30,584 nucleotides of DNA from the NCBI GenBank assembly GCA_964535315.1, contig CAZHTS010000055.1, forward strand, positions 1 to 30,584. Reading direction: 5' to 3'. This document shows positions 16,442 to 24,235 of the stretch, piece after piece. Numbering within the stretch: the stretch's first letter is position 1; every line of letters begins with the position of its first letter. Both the position numbers and the translations under genes were made by a program. Source of the stretch: CAZHTS01 sp964535315 (lineage in GTDB: Bacteria > Chloroflexota > Anaerolineae > Anaerolineales > Anaerolineaceae). A model generated the notes under the pieces. It made no database searches. It was not told where the DNA came from and worked only from the letters and a program-made list of their open reading frames with translations.

Positions 16442-17758
16442 TTAGTCCGGCAGGATGGGATACGTCATTCCGCCGTGCGGGAAAACGATCACGTCGGCCC
16501 CGGTCGGGAAACGGCGCAAAGCGTACTCCAGGCCCGCCTGCGGTGTGGGCACGAATTCCACAAACGGCATGCGCTCGTGGATCTCGAACGGGATGGTGGG
16601 GGCGTACAACAGCAGGTTGGCGTGCAGCATCCCTTGTAAGGCAAAGTACAGGAAGAAACGATCCTCCTCCCCCATCCCTTTCAGCTTGAGACGTGACAGG
16701 CGCGGCAGCAGCAGCGGCGCCAGCCAGCGCAGCATCCTGCGCCCGACCGGCAGCTTGCGGTTGGCCAGGCCGAAGACGCCCGTGCCCTCCTCGGCCCGCA
16801 CCAGGGTGAGCAAAACACCGCCCGGTTTGACCGCCCGGATGGTGTTGGCCAGCGCTTTGACCCCCTGGCGCAAATCCTGATCCATGGGGTGCGAGGCGGT
16901 GATGACCACGTCTGCCGGGCCGGGGATCGGCGCGCCGTAAATGCCGGCGCTGATTTTTGCCCCGGCGCGGTGCGCTTCGACCGGGTGCCCGCATACAATC
17001 TGCACCACCTGTAAGGCGCTGTTGAGCACAGCGTTGACGATGAACACCGGCGCCTTGAGCATGCGCCCGGCTTCTTCCAGGTCGAGGCGCATCGGATTGC
17101 GTTCGATCGGCTGCCCGACCATATTGAAAGTGTCCGGCTGGCAGTTGATGGCGTGATTGTGGGCAATCGTCGCTCGCCCGGCGACGCCCGGGATCAGGTT
17201 CTTGTAGCCGCCGCCAAAGCTGGCGATGATGTGCGGCTCGATGCAGCCGATCGAGACGATCAGGTCGGCCTGCGCCACGGTCTTATTGACGTACACCGGC
17301 GTCCCACGGCTGGTGACGCCCAGGTAAACCAGTTGAGCCGGGTCATCACAGTCGTGGCTTTCCCAGCGCAGGTCCGGGCTGCCGTGCATGCCGATACGCT
17401 GGGCCACCTCTTCTTCCTGCATCGGGCGATGAACGCCCAGGGCGGGCACCAGGATGATTTGTTCGGGTTGCACGCCACCGCGCAACAATTCGGCCAGTAC
17501 GGCCGGCAGGATGCGCGCCACCGGCGTTGGCCGGCTGCCGTCGTCGATGACCAGGGCGACCTTCATCCCCGGGCGGGCCAGTTCAGACAGCGGCGGCGAA
17601 GCGATGGGCGCCTGCAAACTGCGCTGGGTTTCTTCCAACGGGTCGGCGCTGGCCGACGGCGCCGCCGGCTCAAAGACGCCGCGCAGGCGCCAGCTGGCGG
17701 GCAGATTGAGTTGCAGGGTCTCTTTACCCCAGGGGAGTCGGAGTGTCTGTGAATTCAT
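16442..17758 (-). CDS. larA: LarA-family nickel-pincer racemase/epimerase (DUF2088)
   Basis: The 438-aa protein belongs to the lactate racemase family, whose enzymes use a covalently bound nickel-pincer nucleotide for hydride-transfer racemisation of 2-hydroxy acids. The key residues are visible: His110 in LGVHRPM, His176 in IEPH, Lys186 in FGGGYKNLIPG and His202 in IAHNHAI. These sit at a constant offset of two from His108, His174, Lys184 and His200 of the Lactobacillus plantarum enzyme. DDGSRPTP near residue 72 is the N-terminal substrate-binding motif. I chose ATG 17758 because the upstream extension reads antisense through the conserved zinc-ribbon gene. It starts 13 nt after the membrane/zinc-ribbon gene. 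No larB, larC or larE cofactor genes are in the window. The substrate is open: many homologues act on malate or sugar acids, so the symbol is a family label. Confidence 0.88.
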   Translation of the reverse strand: MNSQTLRLPWGKETLQLNLPASWRLRGVFEPAAPSASADPLEETQRSLQAPIASPPLSELARPGMKVALVIDDGSRPTPVARILPAVLAELLRGGVQPEQIILVPALGVHRPMQEEEVAQRIGMHGSPDLRWESHDCDDPAQLVYLGVTSRGTPVYVNKTVAQADLIVSIGCIEPHIIASFGGGYKNLIPGVAGRATIAHNHAINCQPDTFNMVGQPIERNPMRLDLEEAGRMLKAPVFIVNAVLNSALQVVQIVCGHPVEAHRAGAKISAGIYGAPIPGPADVVITASHPMDQDLRQGVKALANTIRAVKPGGVLLTLVRAEEGTGVFGLANRKLPVGRRMLRWLAPLLLPRLSRLKLKGMGEEDRFFLYFALQGMLHANLLLYAPTIPFEIHERMPFVEFVPTPQAGLEYALRRFPTGADVIVFPHGGMTYPILPD

Positions 17759-17771
17759 CCTTGCGCTACCT

Positions 17772-18698
17772 TTACAAAAAGATTTCTGACTGGCAATACT
17801 GGCAGCGGATGATCCCCTTGCCGGCCAGGTCCAGCGCGCCGCCGCACTGTGGGCAGGTGCCCAACTGGCGCAGTTTGTGCCCTTCGGCAGAATATAGCAC
17901 CCCTTTTTGCCAGTTGACGTACCCCGAAAACTGACCGCGCTGCACCAGCTGGTAGATCCAGTCGTGCACCAGTTCGACGGGCGCATTCAATTCCTGCGCC
18001 AGCGTTTCCAGGCGAATCTGGCCGTGCGCCTGAACGACCGAAAGCAGCATCTGTTGTTTTTCGGCCAGACGCAGGGCGGTGTACACACGCTGTCCGGCGG
18101 CATCCATCATCCCCATCAATTGCCCGGAACGCAGCAGGTTGTCTACGAAATTGTCCACCTCGTCCAGCGGCATACTCAATTCACCGGCAAGTTCGGCAAA
18201 GCTGACCTCGCCGCGCGCCAGCAGCATCTCCACAGTGCGCTCCGCCCGGTCCGCCTGGAACATACGGCGCACCTCGGGCCAACCGCGCAGGCCAAAATAA
18301 ACCACCAGTCCCGAAAGCGCCAACAAAAAAGGGGCGCAAATAATCAGCATACCAAAAGCGGCCCCCTCCGACCCTTTGTCCACGTCCATGCGGATGACCA
18401 GAGCGATCAGCACCGTCGCCGCCACACACAGGAGCAGCGCCACGGCCAGCATGACCGCCCGCGCCGCATAGCGCGGCGTGCGAAACGCCCCGATGATCCA
18501 GAACAGCGCCGTCCCCGGCAAAACGAAAAAAGAAAACCCGAAACCCACCATAATCAGCGGCTGCTCGAGCGGGCCCAGAAAAGGCATGCTGGCGATGCAC
18601 AGCGAGCCAACCGCCAGAAAACCCGAGGCGATCCAGATCATCATCAATGCCGCCGGCGAAGGGGTGAGATAGACGCGCAAACGCTTCCAAAACCTCAT
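17772..18698 (-). CDS. Membrane protein with tandem winged helices and zinc ribbon
   Basis: I do not recognise a named family for this 308-aa protein. Residues about 15-140 have four hydrophobic segments. The cytoplasmic part contains two similar helical blocks, RTVEMLLARGEVSFAELAG and QMLLSVVQAHGQIRLETLA, each followed by a hydrophobic helix and a beta pair, like tandem winged helices or a PCI-type fold. The C-terminus is a rubredoxin-like zinc ribbon with Cys282, Cys285, Cys299 and Cys302 (CPQC and CQYC). The start is well supported by GGGAGGAG right before the ATG. It is the first gene of an operon with the LarA-like enzyme and the flippase, and a promoter lies about 170 nt upstream. A membrane-anchored regulator or sensor is possible (inference). 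Confidence 0.85.
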   Translation of the reverse strand: MRFWKRLRVYLTPSPAALMMIWIASGFLAVGSLCIASMPFLGPLEQPLIMVGFGFSFFVLPGTALFWIIGAFRTPRYAARAVMLAVALLLCVAATVLIALVIRMDVDKGSEGAAFGMLIICAPFLLALSGLVVYFGLRGWPEVRRMFQADRAERTVEMLLARGEVSFAELAGELSMPLDEVDNFVDNLLRSGQLMGMMDAAGQRVYTALRLAEKQQMLLSVVQAHGQIRLETLAQELNAPVELVHDWIYQLVQRGQFSGYVNWQKGVLYSAEGHKLRQLGTCPQCGGALDLAGKGIIRCQYCQSEIFL

Positions 18699-18722
18699 GC
18701 TCTCCTCCCTTGGGTCTTAAAT

Positions 18723-18761
18723 GTCAAACGCCTGGGTGAGGGGGGCACCCAGACGTTTGAC
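18723..18761. terminator. Hairpin repeat copy A, in the leader of the zinc-ribbon gene
   Basis: Arms 18723-18738 and 18746-18761 pair over 16 positions with one mismatch around the loop AGGGGGG. It lies 24 nt upstream of the start codon, inside the predicted leader RNA, so it could act as an attenuator or mRNA-stability element. It shares its loop and most of its stem with copy B. Confidence 0.6.
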
Positions 18762-18868
18762 GCCTTGAATCTTAGCACATCCGGGCGGTTTTGACAAGGG
18801 TTTCGGGAAAATTGGTCGGGCAACAGTTTGTCCTGGGCAGTGGAATGGATGCGGTCGTTTGCACGTTA

Positions 18869-18897
18869 ACTATACCGGAGAGACGGTCAGAATTCAA
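18869..18897 (-). promoter_or_regulatory. Promoter of the zinc-ribbon/larA/flippase operon
   Basis: Read on the minus strand, TTGAAT (18892-18897) is followed by exactly 17 nt and TATAGT (18869-18874). Transcription would start near 18862, giving a leader of about 160 nt that contains hairpin copy A. Confidence 0.6.
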
Positions 18898-18945
18898 TCC
18901 CGAATAGCCGTCAGGAAAGCCAGAAACCTTTTGGGCCATTAAAGC

Positions 18946-18984
18946 GTCAAACGCCAGGGTGAGGGGGGCACCCAGGCGTTTGAC
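18946..18984. terminator. Hairpin repeat copy B, after the HypE-like gene
   Basis: Arms 18946-18961 and 18969-18984 pair over 16 positions with one mismatch, around the same AGGGGGG loop as copy A. It lies about 70 nt after the HypE-like stop on the minus strand, where a terminator is expected. A T-rich tract (TTTTATAGTTTA) follows on the plus strand. Confidence 0.6.
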
Positions 18985-19052
18985 TTTTATAGTTTAGCAT
19001 GTTTCCGATCAAAATACAAGATGGAAACATTGCAATTTTATTGCAGTTACCG

Positions 19053-20069
19053 TTATTGCTGCTCGTACAAACGGGCAATCTCGTCGCGCTCCGGGCGCGG
19101 CAGGGGCCTGCCGTCCGGCGTCCACACTCCCCACGCGCCCGCCTCGGCCCGGCCGATGACGGCGCACGGAATCTCGGCCGCCTGCATGGCGGCCTGGATG
19201 GCGGGGACATCCGCAGGCGCAGCGCTGAGCAACAACGCCCCCGATGCAATGGTGGCCAACGGGTCGATTGATAGCGCCCGGCAGATACGCTGCGCCAGTT
19301 CGGGGACGGGTACGGCGGCGGGCGTCACCCGCAGGGCGCACCCGCTGGCTTCGGCCAGTTCCCACAACGCCCCGGCCAGCCCGCCTTCGGTAGGGTCGTG
19401 CATGGCGTGCACCCGCCCGGCCGCACAGGCAACCTGGGCGTCGCGCAGCACGCCAATCCCCGGCCGGTACAGATACTGGCGGGCCTCCTCTAACTCGGCG
19501 GCGCTCAACCAGGATTGCAGCCGCCCGGCAAATTCACCCGCCAGGATGGCTGCACCCTCTACCGGCACACCCTTGGTCAACAGCAGACTGTCGCCGGGCT
19601 GCACGCCACGCGGCGTCACCAACTGCTGGCGGGTCACCTCGCCGATCATCGTCCCGCACAGAACCGGCCGGTCGAGGCCGTGGGTGATCTCGGTATGCCC
19701 GCCGATCAACGCTACCCCCATCTGCCTGCAGGACTCACACAGTTGGGCGCCGATCCGTTGCGCCAGCGCCGGCGTGGTCTTGCCCTCCGGCAGCAGCAGG
19801 GTGGCCAGATACCAGCGCGGCCGGGCGCCGGTGGTGGCGATATCGTTGGCGCTTACCTGAACGCCATACCAGCCGATGTTCTCGGTCACAAAGGTGATCG
19901 GCTCGGATTTATACACCAGTAAGCGGTCGCCCACCTCGATCACGGCGCAGTCCAGCCCCACCCCCGGCCCCAGTACAATGCTGGCGTCGTCGGTGGGAGC
20001 GCCCTGCAACAGGGCGGCGAGCAATTCTGGAGGTAATTTGCCCAAAGGCAGGATGTCATTCGAATTCAT
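19053..20069 (-). CDS. AIR synthase-related, HypE-like ATP-binding protein
   Basis: This 338-aa protein belongs to the PurM/HypE/SelD/ThiL superfamily of ATP-binding enzymes. VSANDIATTGARP near residue 72 and LIGGHTEIT near 121 match the nucleotide-binding glycine/acidic motifs of HypE. LLLTKGVPVEGAAILA and HDPTEGGLAGALWELAE (from about residue 224) are the C-terminal signatures. True HypE ends in a PRIC-type cysteine tail that is thiocarbamoylated. This protein ends in LYEQQ, so it is not a canonical HypE and no hydrogenase genes are present. The start ATG overlaps the WD40 gene stop (ATGA), so translation is coupled. The reaction is unknown; a kinase or ligase-like step on a small molecule is a family-level guess. 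Confidence 0.87.
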   Translation of the reverse strand: MNSNDILPLGKLPPELLAALLQGAPTDDASIVLGPGVGLDCAVIEVGDRLLVYKSEPITFVTENIGWYGVQVSANDIATTGARPRWYLATLLLPEGKTTPALAQRIGAQLCESCRQMGVALIGGHTEITHGLDRPVLCGTMIGEVTRQQLVTPRGVQPGDSLLLTKGVPVEGAAILAGEFAGRLQSWLSAAELEEARQYLYRPGIGVLRDAQVACAAGRVHAMHDPTEGGLAGALWELAEASGCALRVTPAAVPVPELAQRICRALSIDPLATIASGALLLSAAPADVPAIQAAMQAAEIPCAVIGRAEAGAWGVWTPDGRPLPRPERDEIARLYEQQ

Positions 20070-22054
20070 GGTACTCCCCAGAGCGATAAGTATCCGTCCC
20101 AGCCGGCGATGAGCAGCAAACGACCGTCGGGCGAGAAAGCCAGCCGGCCAGAAACGGTGGGCGGGGTGAGCGTGTGTGCCAGTTCGCCGCTCTCGATCTG
20201 CCACAGGGTCACCTGTGGGCCGCTGACCGCCAGCAGGTCGCCGGCGGGCGAAAAGGCCAGTTCACTGCCGCCGGTGGGCAGGGTCTGGATCACCTGCCGG
20301 CTGGCCACATCCCAGATGCGCACCACCTGTTTGCCGCCCTGCACCGCCACCCAGGCCAGGCGTTGGCCGTCGCCGGCAAAGGTCAGCCGTTCGCCGGGCA
20401 ACGTATCGAGCAGTTCCCCCGAAGCGCTGCGCCAGATCTGGTAGCCCTCCGCGGTGCGCACCGCCAGCAGGGCCCCGTCTGGGCTGAAAGCCAGCGCCAG
20501 GACGCGCTGTTTGATTTGCCAGGTGGCCAGGGCCTCGCCGCCGCTCAGCGGCCACAGGCGCACGCTGCGATCGTCGCTGCCGCTGGCCAGCAGGCGCCCG
20601 TCGGGCGAAAAAGCGGTGGCGGTGATGGCTGCTTTATGCCCTTTGAAGGTCTGTAAGATCCCTTCCTGTCCGGGCTTCCACAGCAGCACCTTCAGATCGC
20701 CGGTCGTACCGGCGGCCAGACCGCCATCGGCGCTCTGCGAGACGCCGGCCGGCAGGATTTTGGGCAAGGGCTGAAAGCTGGAAAGTAATGCGCCGCTCTT
20801 CAGGTCAAACTCCTGGCTGCGCATGTTGGTAAAGGTCAGGCGCAAACGGTTGTTTGTGACAAAGGCGGCGCGCTGTACATAACTGGTGACATAGCCGCCG
20901 GGAAGGATACGTCCGCTTTCCTCGCCGCGCTGCACGTCCCAGGCCAGCAGCCCGTCGCCGGCGGCGACCAGCGCCGTCCCATCCGGCGAAAAGGAAAGCA
21001 ACGAGAAACGCTGCCCCGCCGGCAGCGGCAGTTCGCGCTCCAGTTTACGTCCGGGCAGGAGCCACAACGTCAGGCGCTCGTCTTCCAGGGTGGCAACGCG
21101 CCCGGCGCTAACGGCCACCGCCCGCAGCGGCGTTTTAAACCCGCTCAACACACCGACGGTGGTGTTATCGCCCGAACGCGTCAGGCGCAGGCGCTGTTCC
21201 TGGGTGGCGGCCATCACCGTCCCGTCGGAGGAAAATACCAACGCATCGGCGCTCAGGCCGTTGGGGCTGGCGCCAATATACAACTTGCGCAGCGGTTCGT
21301 CCTGGCTGATGTCCCAGCCCAACGGCTGGCTGGTGCGCCCCCACGTGATCAATTCGCCGCTCTCAGGCAGGAATGCCAGCCGGTTTACCCCGCCCGATTG
21401 TTTCAAGTTGCGCAGCAACTCGCCGCTGGTCACATCCCACACCCGCACCTGCCCATCCCAGCCACCGCTGACCAGTTGTTTGCCGTCCAGCGACCAGGCC
21501 AGGCACAACACGGCTGATTTGGCGTTCATATCGCTCAACAGGCTGCCATCCGGCGCCCAGCGGTAGACGTGCCCGTCCAGACCGCCGCCGGCCAGGGCGC
21601 TGCCGTCTGGGGCCCAGGCCAGGCTCAACAACGGCGCCGGGCTTGCCCAACCGCCCTGCGGCCGCAGGCTGCGCCCGGCATACAGCGTGACGCCCTGCGT
21701 GGAAGCCAACGCCAGCCGGCTGCCATCCGGCGCCCAGACCAGCGCCTCAGGGATGCCCTGCCCCCAGCCGGCCAGTTGGATCATTTGCGCCACGTTTGCC
21801 GCCGTCACCGGCTGGCTGCCGCCGGGCAGGGGCGTCCCCTCGCGCACCGGCTGGATGGCGGTCGCCGAAGGCGTTACCGGCATCGTGGGCGTGGCGGGCG
21901 GTGGGGTATACGTCAGGAAGACCGAAGGCTTCCATTCCGGCGCCGGCTCGGGGGTGATGGCCGGCAAAAACACCCGACAGCCCGCCAGCCCCAGGCCAAT
22001 CAACAGGCCAACGCCTGTACGATGCAGGTTGAGACGGGCGGGCGGCAGGCTCAT
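20066..22054 (-). CDS. WD40-repeat lipoprotein
   Basis: The 662-aa protein has a short basic and hydrophobic leader ending in the lipobox LAGC (Cys26), so it should be an exported lipoprotein anchored to the membrane. A Pro/Thr/Ala-rich linker follows. The rest consists of WD40-type blades with recurring FSPDGRLLASGS, SVRLW and WDVTSGEL units, enough for one or two propellers. Such proteins are scaffolds for protein contacts and have no catalytic activity of their own. I chose ATG 22054 because it gives a correct signal peptide and overlaps the NYN gene stop as ATGA. A longer reading would put 47 non-signal residues in front. It is the middle gene of a tightly overlapping three-gene operon. 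Confidence 0.9.
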   Translation of the reverse strand: MSLPPARLNLHRTGVGLLIGLGLAGCRVFLPAITPEPAPEWKPSVFLTYTPPPATPTMPVTPSATAIQPVREGTPLPGGSQPVTAANVAQMIQLAGWGQGIPEALVWAPDGSRLALASTQGVTLYAGRSLRPQGGWASPAPLLSLAWAPDGSALAGGGLDGHVYRWAPDGSLLSDMNAKSAVLCLAWSLDGKQLVSGGWDGQVRVWDVTSGELLRNLKQSGGVNRLAFLPESGELITWGRTSQPLGWDISQDEPLRKLYIGASPNGLSADALVFSSDGTVMAATQEQRLRLTRSGDNTTVGVLSGFKTPLRAVAVSAGRVATLEDERLTLWLLPGRKLERELPLPAGQRFSLLSFSPDGTALVAAGDGLLAWDVQRGEESGRILPGGYVTSYVQRAAFVTNNRLRLTFTNMRSQEFDLKSGALLSSFQPLPKILPAGVSQSADGGLAAGTTGDLKVLLWKPGQEGILQTFKGHKAAITATAFSPDGRLLASGSDDRSVRLWPLSGGEALATWQIKQRVLALAFSPDGALLAVRTAEGYQIWRSASGELLDTLPGERLTFAGDGQRLAWVAVQGGKQVVRIWDVASRQVIQTLPTGGSELAFSPAGDLLAVSGPQVTLWQIESGELAHTLTPPTVSGRLAFSPDGRLLLIAGWDGYLSLWGVP

Positions 22055-24000
22055 AGCATTCTTTCGATCTGTTCGGCGACCTCGGCTCCCTCGGGATAAT
22101 CCAGCAGGTTCAGGCGGATCTGATCGGCAATACGCCGCAACAGCCCGGGGTTGACCTGCGCCAGCAGGCGCGTGCTCTTCTGCCAGCGGGCGCACAGTTC
22201 GGGGTTGGGGTGAGTGGCCAACTCGACGGCGATGCGGTCAGGCGCGCGCGTCAGTGTTGCCAGCGGAGCGCCCATGCGCCGCCCCAGGTTGGCCCAATAA
22301 TAATACAACATCGGGTTGATCAGACCGCGCATGCGATCCCACAGCGGGTCTTCCTCCTGCACCATCGAGAAGAAAGCCAGGTAATAGGACAGGGCGCCGT
22401 CGTAATCGTGCATCGTCTGCGACAATGCGCCGGCCTTGACCGAGGCATACGAAGCGATAAACCAGCGCAGTTCTTCCAGCCGGGCGTCGGGGTCCTGCTC
22501 TTCGATGGCATCCCACAACAGACGGCAGGCCAACAGATAGGCCAGGGCCGAGGCGGCGAAGTCCTGCGAACGCTCGAGCAGCGCTTTCTTGGCCAGGTTA
22601 CGGGCCGTCTCGGGGCCGCGTGGCAGTTCGTCGGGCATGTGCGCTTCGATGATATCGCGCACCACCGGTTGCAGGTTGGGATCATCACGAAATGGGATGC
22701 TGTTGCGTCCGGGCAGGTTGTATTGTTCGCCGTTGTGCACCACCACGCCGCGCTGTTCCAGGTCGTCCAGCAGGCTCTGGATGGTATCGATCTGTTCGCG
22801 CTCGTTCAGCAACACCGCCGCCATCTCTTCCTGGTTGACTTCCAGCCCGGCGCGAATGATGGCATACGCAAACCCGGATTCACAGCGGCGGATGAAGGTC
22901 GACTCGCTGTCGATGTCGTCGGCCAGGCGCACCGGCGCCTGGAACGAAACCTGATGGTTCATGTAGTCGTAAGTGCGCTGGCGAAAACCCATCTGCCAGA
23001 TTTGCTGCAACATGGTTTTGCTGCGCGCCAGTCCCTGCGATTCGTAGCGTTGGCGCAATTCGTCGAGCAGTACACCGGTGGAGCGTTCGCCGGGGCGCTG
23101 GCTGAGTTCGCGGTAAATGTCGCGCAGCACATCCCGCCGGGTGGTCAGATCGTAGGTGATTACCTTTTTGAAAATCTGGATGTATTGCAGTCCCAGTGGA
23201 CTGGTTTGCCCGGGGTAGGGCGAGGCCTCGACCACTCGCAAGGTGGGTTCCTTGTGGGTCAGTTCAAATTCGTTGGGGGCGACAAAATCGTAGGGTGTGA
23301 CGTATAACTGTAAATCTTTGAAGAACAGCTTGACCAGGTCCCCGCTGTCCTCCAGCCAGCTGCGAAACTGGCCGTAGCCGAAGTTGGCCTCGTTAAAAGT
23401 TGAGTCCATCGACAGCATGGTCTGTTTGAGCTTGGCAGCCAGGACGGGCAGTTCGCCGCGCTGACCGTGCGCCAGCAGCGCCCGCTGCAGCAGCCGGCGG
23501 GCTTCTTCCTGGTCGGTGCTGTTGGCGCCCATTGGCTCGGCCACAGCGCCGATGATCGTTTCCAGATAGACGAATTCGTCGCAGGCCTTGATCAGCGAAG
23601 GGTGGGTGATCTCGCGCGGACCGATGCCCAACACGTAGCGCCCGTACTCGCGCAACTTGGAGACCAGGGCGCCAAAGTCACTGTCACCTGAAACGACCAC
23701 AATGGTATGCACCTGTGGGCGGGTGACGGTGGTTTCAAAGGCATCGATCGCCAGGCGGATATCGGCGCGGTTCTTACCGGCCCGCACCGTGTACATCTGG
23801 ATCAGGTCGATCGAATTGTTGATCATCTCCTCGCGGTAACCGGGGAAACGGCCCCAATCCGCGTAGGCGCGTTTAATCGATACCGGGGCGCGACTCTTGA
23901 GGTATTCCATCAAGCGCGTGATGTCCAGGTCAAAGAACTGCTGACCGGCCCAGATGGCGATGTTTTCGAAGTCAATGAAGACCGCCAGTTGGTTATCCAA
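22051..24000 (-). CDS. NYN-domain (PIN-like) ribonuclease with LOTUS/OST-HTH-like domain
   Basis: The protein starts with a NYN/LabA-type nuclease domain (about 1-150): AVFIDFENI with the first Asp, KNRADIRLAID with central acidic residues, and VVSGDSDFGALVSKLRE with the last acidic pair. These are the metal-binding residues of PIN-like RNases. Residues about 165-235 (LLQRALLAHGQRGELPVLAAKL, then FGYGQFRSWLE) fit an OST-HTH/LOTUS RNA-binding domain, a frequent partner of NYN. The remaining 400 residues are helical with two or three possible winged helices. TTG 24000 is preferred because GGGAGG lies 7 nt ahead. That GGGAGG overlaps the ATG at 24015, which would add only MGGRQ. A near-consensus promoter lies upstream, and the gene leads an operon with the WD40 lipoprotein and HypE-like genes. 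Confidence 0.87.
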   Translation of the reverse strand: MDNQLAVFIDFENIAIWAGQQFFDLDITRLMEYLKSRAPVSIKRAYADWGRFPGYREEMINNSIDLIQMYTVRAGKNRADIRLAIDAFETTVTRPQVHTIVVVSGDSDFGALVSKLREYGRYVLGIGPREITHPSLIKACDEFVYLETIIGAVAEPMGANSTDQEEARRLLQRALLAHGQRGELPVLAAKLKQTMLSMDSTFNEANFGYGQFRSWLEDSGDLVKLFFKDLQLYVTPYDFVAPNEFELTHKEPTLRVVEASPYPGQTSPLGLQYIQIFKKVITYDLTTRRDVLRDIYRELSQRPGERSTGVLLDELRQRYESQGLARSKTMLQQIWQMGFRQRTYDYMNHQVSFQAPVRLADDIDSESTFIRRCESGFAYAIIRAGLEVNQEEMAAVLLNEREQIDTIQSLLDDLEQRGVVVHNGEQYNLPGRNSIPFRDDPNLQPVVRDIIEAHMPDELPRGPETARNLAKKALLERSQDFAASALAYLLACRLLWDAIEEQDPDARLEELRWFIASYASVKAGALSQTMHDYDGALSYYLAFFSMVQEEDPLWDRMRGLINPMLYYYWANLGRRMGAPLATLTRAPDRIAVELATHPNPELCARWQKSTRLLAQVNPGLLRRIADQIRLNLLDYPEGAEVAEQIERML

Positions 24001-24035
24001 TTGTCTGCCTCCCATATAAGGAGTGGTATAGGGTT

Positions 24036-24056
24036 AAAAATCGAAAAACGATTTTT
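24036..24056 (-). other. AT-rich hairpin in the NYN gene leader
   Basis: AAAAATCG (24036-24043) and CGATTTTT (24049-24056) form an 8-bp stem with a 5-nt loop. It would sit at the very 5' end of the transcript from the promoter at 24070-24098. A 5'-terminal stem can protect mRNA from decay. Confidence 0.5.
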
Positions 24057-24069
24057 TGTCTCTGCGCTC

Positions 24070-24098
24070 AGTATACGGCAAAGGGGAAAATGTGTCAA
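24070..24098 (-). promoter_or_regulatory. Strong promoter of the NYN/WD40/HypE-like operon
   Basis: On the minus strand a perfect TTGACA (24093-24098) is followed by exactly 17 nt and TATACT (24070-24075). Transcription should start near 24063, with a leader of about 60 nt. Confidence 0.8.
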
Positions 24099-24176
24099 TT
24101 TGCAGCCACGGCGGAGATCGTAACCCTGGCTGCGCTGTCCCAGCCCGTCAAATCTTGGTCACAGTATCCATCCCCA

Positions 24177-24193
24177 ATCCTGCCCATCCTGTT
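24177..24193. repeat. Inverted copy of the GGATGGGCAGGAT word
   Basis: These 17 bases are the exact reverse complement of 14624-14640 (AACAGGATGGGCAGGAT). The 9-bp periodicity continues beyond the match on the minus strand. Confidence 0.6.
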
Positions 24194-24235
24194 AAATCTT
24201 CTGACAAAACAGGCAAGCCAGAGGCCGCCAATCGC

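Larger units (their letters stand above)
18699..19052. other. Intergenic region with two matching hairpins and a promoter
   Basis: No gene is visible in these 354 bases. The region holds two near-identical hairpins (18723-18761 and 18946-18984), a minus-strand promoter between them, and a short TGCAAT palindrome near the HypE-like stop codon. Confidence 0.8.
24016..24235. other. Intergenic region with promoter, UTR hairpin and repeat words
   Basis: No gene is visible. The region contains the NYN operon promoter, an AT-rich hairpin in its leader, a 7-bp GCAGCCA/TGGCTGC inverted pair near 24101-24132, and a GGATGGGCAGGAT-type word on the minus strand. Confidence 0.7.

Noticed and set aside
17759..17986. 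N-terminal extension of the LarA-like protein
   Set aside because: The extra 76 codons overlap the conserved zinc-ribbon end of the upstream gene and have no family resemblance.
19053..20069. Hydrogenase maturation HypE or selenophosphate synthase SelD
   Set aside because: The C-terminal cysteine tail of HypE and the N-terminal Cys/Sec-Gly-rich loop of SelD are missing, and no hydrogenase or selenium genes are nearby.
22055..22195. N-terminal extension of the WD40 lipoprotein
   Set aside because: It would bury the signal peptide 47 residues inside the protein and lie within the NYN gene.
22210..23307. 365-codon plus-strand frame opposite the NYN gene
   Set aside because: No recognisable domain or ribosome site; the NYN motifs on the other strand are clear.
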